A stretch of 64,000 nt of DNA from Opisthocomus hoazin (Eukaryota; Chordata; Aves; Opisthocomiformes; Opisthocomidae), in assembly GCF_030867145.1 (NCBI RefSeq), contig NC_134434.1:9238001-9302000 (forward strand), written 5' to 3'. The notes beneath the pieces were generated by a model, which made no database searches, was not told where the DNA came from, and worked only from the letters and a program-made list of their open reading frames with translations. The translations under genes were made by a program, and so were the position numbers. Positions 1 to 10,388 of this stretch are shown piece after piece (position 1 is the first letter of the stretch; each line of letters begins with the position of its first letter).

Positions 1-56
1 CCCTTCCTCATAGGAGAGATGCTCCAGTCCCCTCACCATCCTAGTAGCGATGTCAT
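1..56 (-). mobile_element. CR1 LINE fragment, cut by window edge
   Basis: These bases nearly duplicate 56955-57010, which lies inside a clear CR1 copy (shared text GGAGAGATGCTCCAGTCCCC). The element is minus-oriented and must continue to the left of the window. It ends at about 56, where similarity to the other copy stops. Confidence 0.75.
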
Positions 57-1018
57 CCTGTTTAAAAGCAGTACAGCTTTGATAGTTACTGCCCAAGTAA
101 AAACACATCAGTTGTGCTGAAGAGGCTTTCGAACCATTACTTATCATGCTATAACTAATTTTTTTTTCTAATGTTGTATCACCCCAATGTTTCGATATAT
201 CCAGGATATCTGAAGCTAACCAAAATACCAGTTTTCAGAAGTGCTGCAATTCAGTTATGCATTTCTCATTTCATTCCAAATTAACAGAACCTCGGTCTAT
301 CATTTCTATTCATTCATAGCACAAAGAAAACAAAGAAAGAAAAGACTCAGGAATACAGCAGCAGGCTTGTTTCATTGCAGGTGGTAATCCAGAACACTTT
401 ATGTGTTACATACTGTCGGTCATACACCAATGTCACATATAAAGGATCCCACCTTGCCCAACGTGGCAGAACAAAGGCTCTTCTTTACTTTCCTTGAGTA
501 TCACTCCAGACTACGGTTAAAGAAGCCCAAAAACTTTGAGGATAATATTCACACCCCTTTAAAGTCAAGAAGCAAGCAATAGAAAATGTGGACTTTCTCC
601 ACTGCACAAACCACCAGAGCAAATTTTTCCCCATAAGCAAGAGCACAGAGTACTCCCTCGGCACCCTGCTGCAGGGATCCGCAGCCCTGTGGCACAGCCA
701 AGCAGCCAAAGGGACTGGATTTCTCAGAGGAAACTGCTCTCGTCCCTCACTGCTGAAAAACTGGAAGTGCAGAAAAAGAAAGTTTTGCATTTGTTGCTGG
801 CTCCTAGTGGGACACATCCTCCTTCCGAGCCTTTTGAAGTGTTCTGCTTAGTTTGGTAGTCTTAGCACCGACTGTGCTTTGGAAAGCTGAGACCCTTGAG
901 ATAGTACAACTACTCCAAAGACAGCCATGGCACTTTTAGGTCCACCATCAATTCCATATCCTGTTCTGGCCAAATGCTATCCTTGACAAAGTCCTTTGAG
1001 TTTACAAACCAAGTAAAA

Positions 1019-1160
1019 ATCATTGAGTCATTAAGATTGGAAAAAGATCTTTCAGATCATCAAGTCCAACTGTCAACCCAACACCACCATGCCTGCTAAA
1101 CCATGTCCTGAAGTGCCACATCTACATGTTTTTTGAACACCTAGAGACACCAAGCCCGAA
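1019..1160 (-). mobile_element. CR1 LINE 3' fragment
   Basis: The stretch contains TCATCAAGTCCAACTGTCAA, then CAACACCACCATGCCTGC and TAAACCATGTCCTGAAGTGC, the familiar 3' end of an avian CR1 subfamily. The 3' end lies at left, so the element is minus-oriented. It is diverged, and the right edge is indistinct. Confidence 0.7.
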
Positions 1161-2050
1161 TTCCTGCAAGTCTCTCTCTACAGCACTTTGCTAATGTGAA
1201 ATGTAGTCACAGAGGTTCCTCTGAGCCTTCTAACAATTCCCTTCCAAACTGCCAGCAGTAGTAGCTTTGTGTTTGATTTCACCAGGTCCCATAAAGGGGA
1301 TTTTTACAAATCAAAGTCCAGAAAGTCTCTCGTATGAGCTTCCCTGTTCTTCACGGGCTACAAGACATAAGAGCTAGCATAGTAAGTCCAGAGGCATCAA
1401 TAAGATACAGGCCCAATAATTAGGAGATCCAGATACCTCAGATGCCTACTGATTGTTTTAAAATTGTAAATAGAAATGCAGAAGTACAGATTCCTCTGCT
1501 CATGGTGAGGACTTCTGAAGACATACCACAACCCAAAGCAAAGAACACCAGGAGAATTAAAAATCCATCCCAGTGGGAATGGACATATAGTCTCCTTTGT
1601 GCTAATTCCCTGTGTGTTTCAAAAGACTCACCTGTCTGCCCGCACGCTTCATGCAGAGAGGATCCAGCATTTTCTAGGTACTGTGCAGAGTCTTGAGACT
1701 CCTCAAATCAGAGTCCAAATAATATGTAGGAAATCTAGTTTCTACCACCTAAGGAACTGAAGATACACCAGCAGAGAACATCCCACCTCACAAAGAGGAA
1801 AAGCTTTATGATGAGAGACCCTGCTTTAAGTGAACAGCACATTCATGCTCCCTATGCAAGCCAAAAATGCACTCCTTGAACTGCTCAGCACACAAAAAAA
1901 CACTGAAGAGCCTCCACTGTGAAAACATGAAGCATGTTCTGGGTCAGAACATGAGACAGAATGCTTCATCCCACAAGCTATATTATCACAGGGTGCACAC
2001 TATTTCCTGTGGACTCTCTGGCTATATTCCCAGTTTTTGAGTCGATGTCA

Positions 2051-2056
2051 TTTATT
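2051..2056 (-). terminator. possible TRIM25 polyadenylation signal
   Basis: TTTATT on the plus strand reads AATAAA on the TRIM25 strand, about 680 nt past the stop. Mammalian TRIM25 has a longer 3' UTR, so other signals further left, even outside the window, may be used. Confidence 0.3.
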
Positions 2057-2733
2057 TCCTGGTGATTCTGACACCGTTTCTTATCCACCAACTCTAAAAG
2101 TCTCTGCATTTCCATTCTGATGAGATTTGTCATACTGGCTTTTACAACTTAGCATTGTAAGACCTGAACTTACTGATTTTAATAGTTCATTCTGTATCAT
2201 CTCATGGAGTCATACACTGAGAACACGTGTATTGCAAATCCTGACTACAGACAACAGTCTGTGTATAGAGAAAAAGGCAATGCTGAGACCTACCTCAAAG
2301 CCTGGAACCCGAGTTTGTCAGGGAATTCTTCCTGTTTCTTTCTCAAAGGGGTTAATGCTACTGTGAAACACATTTAGACCTGAAAATTAATTCTGGGGAT
2401 CCTTTACAGCAAACCACAGAAGCCACAGCAGCTACTGAAGACATCTAACTATGGTTCGTATCATAACTTTGCTTTTAGAAGGACAATCAAGGTCTCTGCA
2501 AAAACCGTTCATCATAGTTTTTACTATCATCAACATTTTACTAAATCACTATGTAAAGGCTTTAGCAATTCAGACCAAAGAATCAGCAGATTTCCCGAAC
2601 TGCTTAAAAGAGCTAATAATTTTCATCTGAAACAAACTTTGAGACTTCTTAAGACCAAAACATAAAAAGAGTTACTGCAGGACTGACTATCTGCATGTCA
2701 GTACTTAGGCAAAGTAAATGAAGATAAGAGACC

Positions 2734-3266
2734 TTACTGTTTCATTTGGCAGAGAGAGAGAACAGTGCCACTGGAAAATAACCAGAAGGCAGGGTACAAG
2801 GCTTCAGTAAACTGAGTTTTGAATTTATAGATCAAGTTATGCTTCTCCCCAACAGCCATGAAAATCACAAACCCTGCCTCGCAGTGGAGCAGCACACCAA
2901 TCTTGGTAGTCTTCACATTGGGTAAGCACTTTTCAACATCATTATGCCAGGATGATATTTTGGAATTAAACCACTCAATACACCAAGAGCTGCTGTTCCT
3001 GCCCAGGCGGCTCTCTGGCCCCTGCCGTTCCATGCTGCCGTAGCAGATGCCAATACCACAGAAGTTGTTCTGCTGCAGTTCCACTTCCCAGTAGTGGATG
3101 CCCCTCTTGAAGCACTGGAACCCCAGCACTTGGGAACAATCAGTGAAGCGCTGAGGGTGGTGGTTATAATTCAGGGAGGTGTCTGAGACAGACATCCTGG
3201 TGTATCTCTCAGACAGAATCACTTTGTTATGAGCTGTGTTGTAATCCAGCGTGATGTTCGCAGCAT
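2734..3266 (-). CDS. TRIM25: TRIM25 exon 9: PRY-SPRY domain and stop
   Basis: This exon encodes residues 456-632 and the TGA at 2736-2734. The domain binds RNA and targets such as RIG-I in the family. I placed the acceptor at the GCAG preceding 3266. It is the only nearby AG that matches the phase left by exon 8 (one base, T), giving Tyr456 and then [13 protein letters not shown], which aligns without gaps with human [14 protein letters not shown]. The same frame stays open upstream to an ATG at 3285, but that ATG lies in the intron. Confidence 0.93.
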
Positions 3267-6200
3267 CTGCAATGACATGAATCATCTGAGGGTACTGAAG
3301 AGCAAAGCGTTTTTATTTATATCGTCCTGCCTAAGCACTTGTTCCTGTGCGTGTTTATCTCCCTGCTCTGCTCTCCTCCACAGGGCAGGCAGTTCTTAGG
3401 GCCACAGCCATAGCTGCTGGGTTCAGCTGCAGGACCGTACACAGCAGGCAAATGGAGGGCAAGTCTCCTTCCTTCATCCCCATGGAATTCCTTCACCACC
3501 CAAATACATGCTGGCAGAAGAAGGGGATTGCTGATCTGGCAGTGAAAGGTATACCATATTGTATACCGTCTGGTATAGCATCTTAAGCAACCCATCATGG
3601 GCTCACGTAAAAGCCTTGCTTTTCATTTCAAAGAAAAATCCAGTGTGTTACAGTGTATTTCCAGGCTACCCTAATACAGTCATTTTAGGCGACACCAAAG
3701 CTATTACTGAGAAAACTTCATTTACCTTCATAAAGATACATGAATACTGAAGAGAAATTTTATTCCTCTGGCAAAAGAGCCACTTAGAAACCTCCTGCCC
3801 CCCTTTCCTCTAAAAATTTCCTTCATTTGTAACAACTGGCTGATAACCTACTAAGCTAACTAAACCTCCTCAAGAGTATTTTTGTCAGGTAACTACAGAG
3901 GGCACAAAACACCAGTGCAGTAAGTGCAGAAAGTTCATCTTCAAGTAGTGTAACTTTGTGTGTCTTACACTGCAAAAGCTCCTCTCTGGATTTCTTCAGA
4001 AAGTTGTTGATAAGCTCTTTAACTGTCATGGCAGCTGCAGCATTTAGTGGTCCCGTGGGTGGTGCTGTGTCGACAGAAGAAAAGAGAGTTTAGCCAGTCG
4101 GGAGGAAACCCCGCATGCTTAACACACAGCCACAGACACCCTGGGGTTGGAGTGGACCTCAGGAGGTTATCTGGTTTAGCCTCCTGCTCCACACAGGGTT
4201 AATTTCAGTATTAGCTTGGGTTGCTCACAGTCTTGTCAAGTTTTGAAAATCCCCTGTTGTCTCTAGGCAACCTCTTTCAGCACTTGATCGCTCTCCCAGG
4301 GACTAGTAAGAGCCTTCTCAGAGCAAGAGTTGAACTTCTGCTTAATACATCAACACTAATGACCACCTACTCACCATTTTAAGAGCAGTCAATGAAAATT
4401 AGAATAAGTGTGCTGAAAGTTTGGACTCACCAACTTCAACAGGTTTCTTTTTCTCCTCTGGAGGGGGAAAGAAAAAAAAAAATAAAGTGAGCTCCAAGTT
4501 CTACTGAGACTGAAAACCCACTGGTAGACTATGCCACTTCTAAACGCCCTCATCATGGCTCTTCTGAAGCTGCAGCAGTAGGTAAAGCTGACAGTCCAGG
4601 GTGTTGAAGCTATATACAGACACACCCGTACTGGAAAGCTACACATGAAGCACAACATACTGTTTGCTTCCCATTTCACAGGGTCATAAGCCTGGAAGGA
4701 ACTTCATCTCTGCTCCAGGATGCAGCATGTCAGGGCAAGTGGTAATAAGCCTGCTCCCATGAGGCACTTACATAGACTATTCCTTTTCTTTTTCCAACAG
4801 ATCTTCTATTGCAGCAACAGGAGCTACAAGTTCACTCCACTCCAGCAACCCACCACAGACCCTGCTGAGTGCTCCACACCCAGGACTTGTGAATGGAAAG
4901 GACCACGTGTCAAGAGCTCGGTGGAAGTAACACAAGTAGTTTGTTAACACTTGGATTTACTTCAAAAAGAGAATATGGAAGATCTTCCCAGCAGGCTAGA
5001 GTGATGCATTAATACCAGTATCTGGACAAAAGAACACTGAAAGGCCCCAGACTGTCTCCATCACCCCAGCCATACACTGTAAGCAAGACATGGCCAGCAA
5101 AATGTTGAGGAAGGCTGCTGTTAATCACCACTTACCGGTATCTGCTTCCAGCTGCAAAGGGGCTTGAGCCTGCTGAAGGATTTTCTCTTTGCGGGTATGC
5201 TCTTGTGAGGGGGGAAAGCAAAAAAAACAGAACATGAACAGCTCATAAGCAGGATTCAATCACACAAATCCATCAAACAACCCAACAGATGTTTAGTACA
5301 AATGAAAAAAACCCCGCAAGAACCAGAGGGTGGGGAGGCTCTGCTTTGCTCTGCAGCCTGCACCAACACCACTACAGGGGCACGCTGAGGGTAACGCACC
5401 GTTATACCTGGGCAGTCTGCTGCTCCGCAGCTCCCAAGGCATCCATCGCTGAACAGCCCAAAATGCCCTCCCCTTCCCGCGCCAGAGTGCTCACTACAGA
5501 TAACCACCCCATCACCGCTAGAGCCAGCGGCTCTTGGGTAACTGCTTGAATTCTTCTGTAATGGTAAAACCACAGTTAGAACAGGACAATGTTCTTCAGT
5601 ACTTACGTGGTCCCGGGGCCTTTTTCCCAGCAAGGGTTTTGTTTGTAGAAGCCGCTGGAGGGGCCTTGGTTTTCCCAGGTGTTTGTTTTGCTGCAATGGC
5701 AATAGTTTACATTATGGTTTGCATTGCCAGGAACAGTAATGCATGAGCAAAGACATTTTTCAATCTTATTTTTCAGTCATGTGAACAGAACTTAAGTGAC
5801 ACTCAGCAGAGATGGGAACTGCATAGAAGATACCCAGGCCCCAGTCCAAAAGACACTTTTGCTTAACCCAGTAAGTAGGGTTACACCTACACGATCAGCA
5901 CCTTTACAGTTGGGTAACCATAGTCCTATCACTCAAAAGTGTTTTATGTCTCCCCTCAAACCCACATCCTAAGTGCATCAAACCCTGCTACATAATAAAA
6001 ACATAAATTACTGTAAGAAATAAAGGCTAAGCTGTGCCAGAAGGGCATATTATCACGATACTCATCAGCTTATCGAAGTATAGATAAAAGTAAAGAGACA
6101 CCAGGACACTTTCTCCTCCTAGTTTAGCCCAGACTGGAGCATTTTTGTTTGTAAACAGAGGACCACAGAAGTTGGGAGACAATTTATATTAGCCAGCTGT

Positions 6201-9200
6201 ATTTGCTTCAATATTTTTTTTTAAATGATATTTGGAGGGGGAAGGTGCCTCATTTGAACTGAAAGTCAAGGCAGAAAATGCCAGTTCTCCCAGTGATACA
6301 GTACCTTCTGCTTTTTTCTCGCTACACTGAGACACCGAAAGTTTCACAATGTCTTTAAGGTTAATGGCAGACTGGTAAGTGGAATGTATCAAGTTTTGGT
6401 CCATTTCAATTACAGGGATGAAAGTGTCTTTTGTTGACTTTCGTTGCAGTGCTGCTGCTCTCTGAAATGAGAAACAGAAGATCTCATGCAGACCACCTTG
6501 TGTAGCAGACAGGAAAAATACAACCAAGTTACTTCAAATGGGGTGGGGTTTGTGCATTCATCACACATTCAAAGGAGCAAAGGCTACAGTCAGACACGAC
6601 CCACGGCAAAATTTCAGCAGCAATCCAGATGCATTAATCCTCAACTGATTTCTGAAGCAGCAAGAAAGATCTACGGGACAGTGTCACAACACAGAGCTGC
6701 AACACCTCATGAAGATGAATTGTCTCACTCGCTGGCCCCTCCGCTTGCGGCAGAGGCTGAATTGGGGGGGGGGGGGGGGGGGGGGAGTTACCAGACACCA
6801 CTTCATTCCAGCACTCTTCCGTTGATATCTGTGTACTTATCAGTACATCCTTTTATAGCAGGTTCTTGCACACGACTACATTATTGTTTGACTGAAAGTG
6901 TCTGGAGAGCAGGGCTACCACAACAGGTTTTTGTGATTCTGCATTCTAAAAACACAAAGAATTGGATTCGCATCTAAATGACATATTACCTTCAAAAACA
7001 GGATGTCATCACCTTCAGTCAGCGCCATCTCAATCTGATCTTTGAGAGACTGGATTTCATTCTTCTTACCTCCCAGAATACCGTGAATATAATCAAACTT
7101 ATTGCAAACTCTTTTTTCTTCCTCTGCAATTATTTTTAAGGTCTCATTTTCTCTTTCTTCAATTAAAGCTTTAATTTCTGAAAACTCACTTCTGATCAAA
7201 TCTTTCTTTCTGGAAGCTGTCTCCTGGAGCAGACAAGAACAGACAGACACTGGTTTCAAAATGACAGTTTGTAAACAAAGTACTGCTTACTATGACTACA
7301 AGAAGAACCCAAGGCTTTGAGGAACACGTAGGCTTCAATTACTTGAAATGGACAATAGAAAAGCTATGCATGTCTGTGTAGTTTGGAAAGAAAAATCATT
7401 TACTCCCCAGAAATCAGGCCAGTTGCTGTTTCTGCCTCTGAAATGTGGCATCTCTGGGTAATTCCTGATCCTCCAACAGATGTTCCAGAGGAGTGAAGAA
7501 GTGCTACCCTGGCAGCTTTTCAGTTTCTTGGTCTCTGCCACTCGGTTCAGAAAGCATGGTACAAGTGAGACGTACCCAATCCCGCCATCGGCACAAACAG
7601 CAACCCCGATCACCAGCTAAAAGCAAGGACTAGTTCTGCTAGTTTACAGGGAAGAGCCATCCCACCTCTCTGCACTGGTGCAGCCGTTACAGCTCCCTAA
7701 GCCTTCAGCTTGGGCTGCACAGAGATGCGCTTACTGGTACAACAGGAAAGGACAGGTTTGAGCCCCGTTTCAGGTCAGTCGTATCAGCACACGCAGGTAT
7801 AAAACCCTTGCACAGTGGCTGGTTTACTCCTGTCTCCCAGGGAGCTGCCTGGCTCTGCCAAAACGCCTCTTTTCTCTTCCCTCCCAATAACGTCTTCTCC
7901 TGCCAACGCAGTCTCAATACTACAGCCATTGTCAGAAGAGTACAGGCATCAACAACACGCAGCAGCCAGCGTATGCCAAGGAACCTGACCGCGCTTTGAA
8001 CAGTCACCCACTTACAGCAGCTCGGCTTTGGTTGGTTTTCACAGTGTTCATCGCTCGAGCAGCTTTCTCGCTCTGGTTATGCAGCTCCATCAGTTTCTTC
8101 TTCAGCGCCGACTGCAACAGAATTGATCAGAAAGCATTTCAGAGAAGCAGCTGCCATGTCTGCCCTCAGTCAGGTCATGCTTACTGAAGAATCGCATTTA
8201 CACAAAATTTTAAATAACCATTGTAAGCATTTAGTACTGTTAGTTTAAAACCTACTGCTCCTTAAACCTTACAGGATATAAAAGTGCTCTCCTGCACTGG
8301 TGTGGCTTGTGGAGCCAGCACCCTCCCTGCAGCTCCACCTCTCCCAACAGCAAGATGCACGCTGCTGACTCACGCTTTTGATAAGGACCAAGTGCCTCCA
8401 TCTGCACAGCAGCTCTAGTGCTAAGAATAAACTTCACCTTAGCTCTCAGGTTGGACTTTCGGCACTCGGTTAACACTACTGCTCACCCCTCTCCTTTTAA
8501 TTGAGAATTTTATTGCTCAGATGTGAATTACCTATTCCATTAGTTCAAGACGCTGCTAAGCTGAATCAGGGAGGACTTCTGAGGGCAAGCAGTATACACG
8601 TTCGCCTAACAGATGCGATTTCGGCCACCAAAACTTTTCAAGCGTGCTTTACTCATCTACCCTCTAATTTTCAGCTGCACTGTAAGATACGAAGGCCAGG
8701 TTTCCTTCCCTTCCACTCTGTGGAGAACTTGCTCCTGGCTTTTATCTACACGCTAGAGCTCTCCCTAGACTACTTTTACAATCCTTTGCTTCTGAAGAAC
8801 ATACACAGAGTAATGCCTGCCCACAGCCCCTCGGTCAGCCTGCGGTAAGGCCACGCAGCGAACCCCACGCAGCAGCAGCAGAGGAGGCAGCCGCAGAGGA
8901 CAAGGCCTCGCCGGTCAGCCCAGCCTGAGACAGGAGCTGGCTATCAGCTCTGTGACAGAGCCTTCCCAGACCCTCGGAGCACCATCTTGGAGAGACGAGG
9001 AAAATGCAAGGAACGACTCCAAAGACGTGTCGAGCACGCACTGGAGGGCAGAGAAGAGTTTGCCAAGGCCAGGCACAACACTCACACTCTGGGTCTTGGT
9101 CCAGCCTGCCCCGGGCACGCCACAGCCCGCGACCCCAGCACCCCGGGGCAGCGAAGGGAGGCTGCGGGTGCCCCGGGAGGGTGCTGAATCCCCGGGCAAG

Positions 9201-9838
9201 GCCGGCCGCCCCCGCCTGCCCCGGCCCCTCACCTCGGCGTTGGCCTTGGCCAGCTGCAGGGGCACGGTGTGGCACAGCTTGTGACTTAGCAGGCAGAGGG
9301 AGCAGATGCAGCTGCCGTGCTGGCTGCAGAAGAACTCGAAGAGCTTGTTGTGCTGCGGACACTTGCGCTGCTGGAGGTCGCGCAGCGGTGGGCAGAGCTG
9401 GTGGTCGCGGAAGGCCGGGCTGTCCAGGTGCGGCCGCAGGTGCTCGGCGCAGAAGGAGGCGGTGCAGGTCAGGCAGGTCTGCGCGGCCGGCGCCTGCAGG
9501 CAGCTGTCGCAGCGCACGGGGGGCTCCCCCTCCCCCTCCCCCTCCTCCTCCTCCTCCCCCTCCCCCTCCTCCTCCTCGGGCCCTGCGTGGCCCCGGAGCT
9601 GCTCCACCACCCGGCACAGCACCGTGTTCTTCTGCAGCTGCGGGCGGCTCGCGAAGGTGGCCCGGCACTGCGGGCAGCTGAAGTTCCTCGACAGCCCGGC
9701 CCAGGTGAGCTCCAGGCAGGAGGCGCAGAAGTTGTGTCCGCAGGGCACCGTCACGGGGCTGCAGAAGAGGCAGAGGCAGACAGAGCAGGTCAGTTCCTCC
9801 TCCAGCCCCGCCAGCGCCGGCTCCGACACCGCCGCCAT
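2734..9838 (-). CDS. TRIM25: TRIM25, E3 ubiquitin/ISG15 ligase (9 coding exons, complete)
   Basis: This gene encodes a cytoplasmic RING E3 ligase. The family makes K63-linked ubiquitin chains in the RIG-I antiviral pathway, attaches ISG15, and is a cofactor of ZAP. Coding exons read on the minus strand are 9838-9233, 8111-8016, 7223-6990, 6461-6305, 5690-5607, 5201-5136, 4457-4431, 4064-3969 and 3266-2734. All have GT-AG borders and compatible phases, and together they give 1899 nt (632 aa plus stop); human TRIM25 is about 630 aa. The domain order is RING (C18 to C58), an acidic insert (88-105), B-box 1 (C110 to H146), B-box 2 (C160 to H190), coiled coil (about 203-330), a Lys/Pro-rich linker (365-455) and PRY-SPRY (456-632). 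The PRY-SPRY keeps [20 protein letters not shown] and [10 protein letters not shown], which identify TRIM25 rather than another TRIM. COIL lies upstream on the same strand. Exon borders were placed by eye, and the short linker exons 5-7 are the least certain. Confidence 0.94.
4135..4315 (-). mobile_element. old CR1 LINE fragment in TRIM25 intron 7
   Basis: Diverged CR1 3' sequence: GGACCTCAGGAGGTTATCTGG, CCTCCTGCTCCACACAGGG and TTTTGAAAATCCCCTG match the CR1 3' consensus in order. It lies between TRIM25 coding exons 7 and 8, in the same sense as the gene. Confidence 0.6.
6764..6785 (+). repeat. 22-nt poly-G homopolymer
   Basis: An uninterrupted run of 22 G (C on the transcribed sense) lies in TRIM25 intron 3, between coding exons 3 and 4. 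Such runs are length-unstable and prone to sequencing error. Confidence 0.9.
6990..8111 (-). CDS. TRIM25: TRIM25 exons 2 and 3: coiled coil
   Basis: Exon 2 (8111-8016) is exactly 96 nt and exon 3 (7223-6990) exactly 234 nt, the sizes typical of the TRIM coiled-coil module. They encode residues 203-312: [20 protein letters not shown] and, further on, [17 protein letters not shown] and [15 protein letters not shown]. The heptad-rich helix mediates antiparallel dimerisation in this family. Both exons begin and end in phase 0. Confidence 0.93.
9233..9838 (-). CDS. TRIM25: TRIM25 exon 1: RING, acidic insert, B-boxes
   Basis: This exon encodes residues 1-202 and ends in phase 0 at a GAG|GTGAGG donor. 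The RING ligands are C18, C21, C33, H35, C38, C41, C55 and C58, a perfect C3HC4 pattern that should bind two zincs and recruit E2. A stretch of only Glu and Gly at 88-105 (positions 9524-9577) separates the RING from B-box 1 (C110, C113, C122, C125, C130, H133, H137, H146). B-box 2 follows (C160, H163, C171, H174, C179, C182, H186, H190). The ATG at 9838-9836 opens [11 protein letters not shown], shortly ahead of the RING as usual in the family. Antisense frames here are long only because of the GC content. Confidence 0.95.
9524..9577 (-). repeat. Glu/Gly codon repeat in TRIM25 exon 1
   Basis: An impure GAG/GGG triplet tract (CTC/CCC on the plus strand) encodes residues 88-105, which are only Glu and Gly. 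It stays in frame and lies between RING and B-box 1, where human TRIM25 has a different, Pro/Ala-rich spacer. Confidence 0.85.
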
Positions 9839-9840
9839 CG

Positions 9841-10300
9841 TTCCGGCGGCCGCTGCCCCCAGAAACGAAACGGGGACTGGCCGCTACCAGAAACGAAACC
9901 GGGGCCGGGGCTTTCCGGGAATCGACGCGCTCCGTCCCCGCCCCGGCGGGAGGGGCCGCGGCGCCGGGACCTGCCCGGCCGTGGGGCCGCTGGGTGCGGG
10001 GCCAGTGCCAGCTGCGCCCGCGGGACGCGTGGAGCCGGGACGGGGACGCTGCAGCTCCCCCCCCCCGCCCCGGGGTGAGCTCAGACGCCTCCCGGGCGCG
10101 GGGCCGTGTGCGGGTGCAGGCGGGGGAGGCAAAGCGGCCCCGTCCTGGGTGCGGGTTCCGGGCCAGCGCGGGTCCCGTCGGACGCGAACCCCGGCGCAGG
10201 GCCGAGCTGCCGCCCCGGCTGCCCCGCTCCGCCCCGCGGGCCGTCGGAGGTCGGGTCCGCTGTCGTTTATCCGGTGCCCGCAGAGCACACGGGCTGCTGC
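9841..10300 (-). promoter_or_regulatory. TRIM25 promoter CpG island with IRF, kappaB and GAS motifs
   Basis: Very GC- and CpG-rich sequence lies directly upstream of the TRIM25 ATG, with no TATA box seen. Within 24-83 nt of the ATG are two identical 13-bp repeats (9859-9871 and 9887-9899), each holding AAACGAAA, which fits the IRF core AANNGAAA. GGGGCTTTCC at 9907-9916 fits the kappaB consensus GGGRNWYYCC. TTCCGGGAA at 9913-9921 fits the STAT GAS consensus TTCNNNGAA. TRIM25 is interferon-inducible in vertebrates, so the cluster makes sense. The transcription start is not known, so part of it could be 5' UTR. Confidence 0.65.
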
Positions 10301-10388
10301 GCTGAGCCGGGAACTGTGAGCAAGGCAGCTCCTCAGCCGCGCTGCTGAGAAGAGGCTGTTTCTCACAGGAGCGTTGGGTAACAGCGTG

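Larger units (their letters stand above)
61..2733 (-). other. TRIM25 3' UTR and downstream flank
   Basis: No coding region is recognised here. The left part holds CR1 fragments (1-56 and about 1019-1160). The remainder is unique AT-rich sequence consistent with a 3' UTR and intergenic flank. Short open frames in this stretch have no recognisable homology. Confidence 0.5.

Noticed and set aside
3267-3285. in-frame ATG just upstream of the TRIM25 PRY-SPRY exon
   Set aside because: It lies in the intron; the phase of exon 8 and alignment to the human protein require the acceptor at 3266.
9004-9681. plus-strand frame with a long poly-Pro run opposite TRIM25 exon 1
   Set aside because: It is the antisense reading of the Glu/Gly repeat and has no other support.
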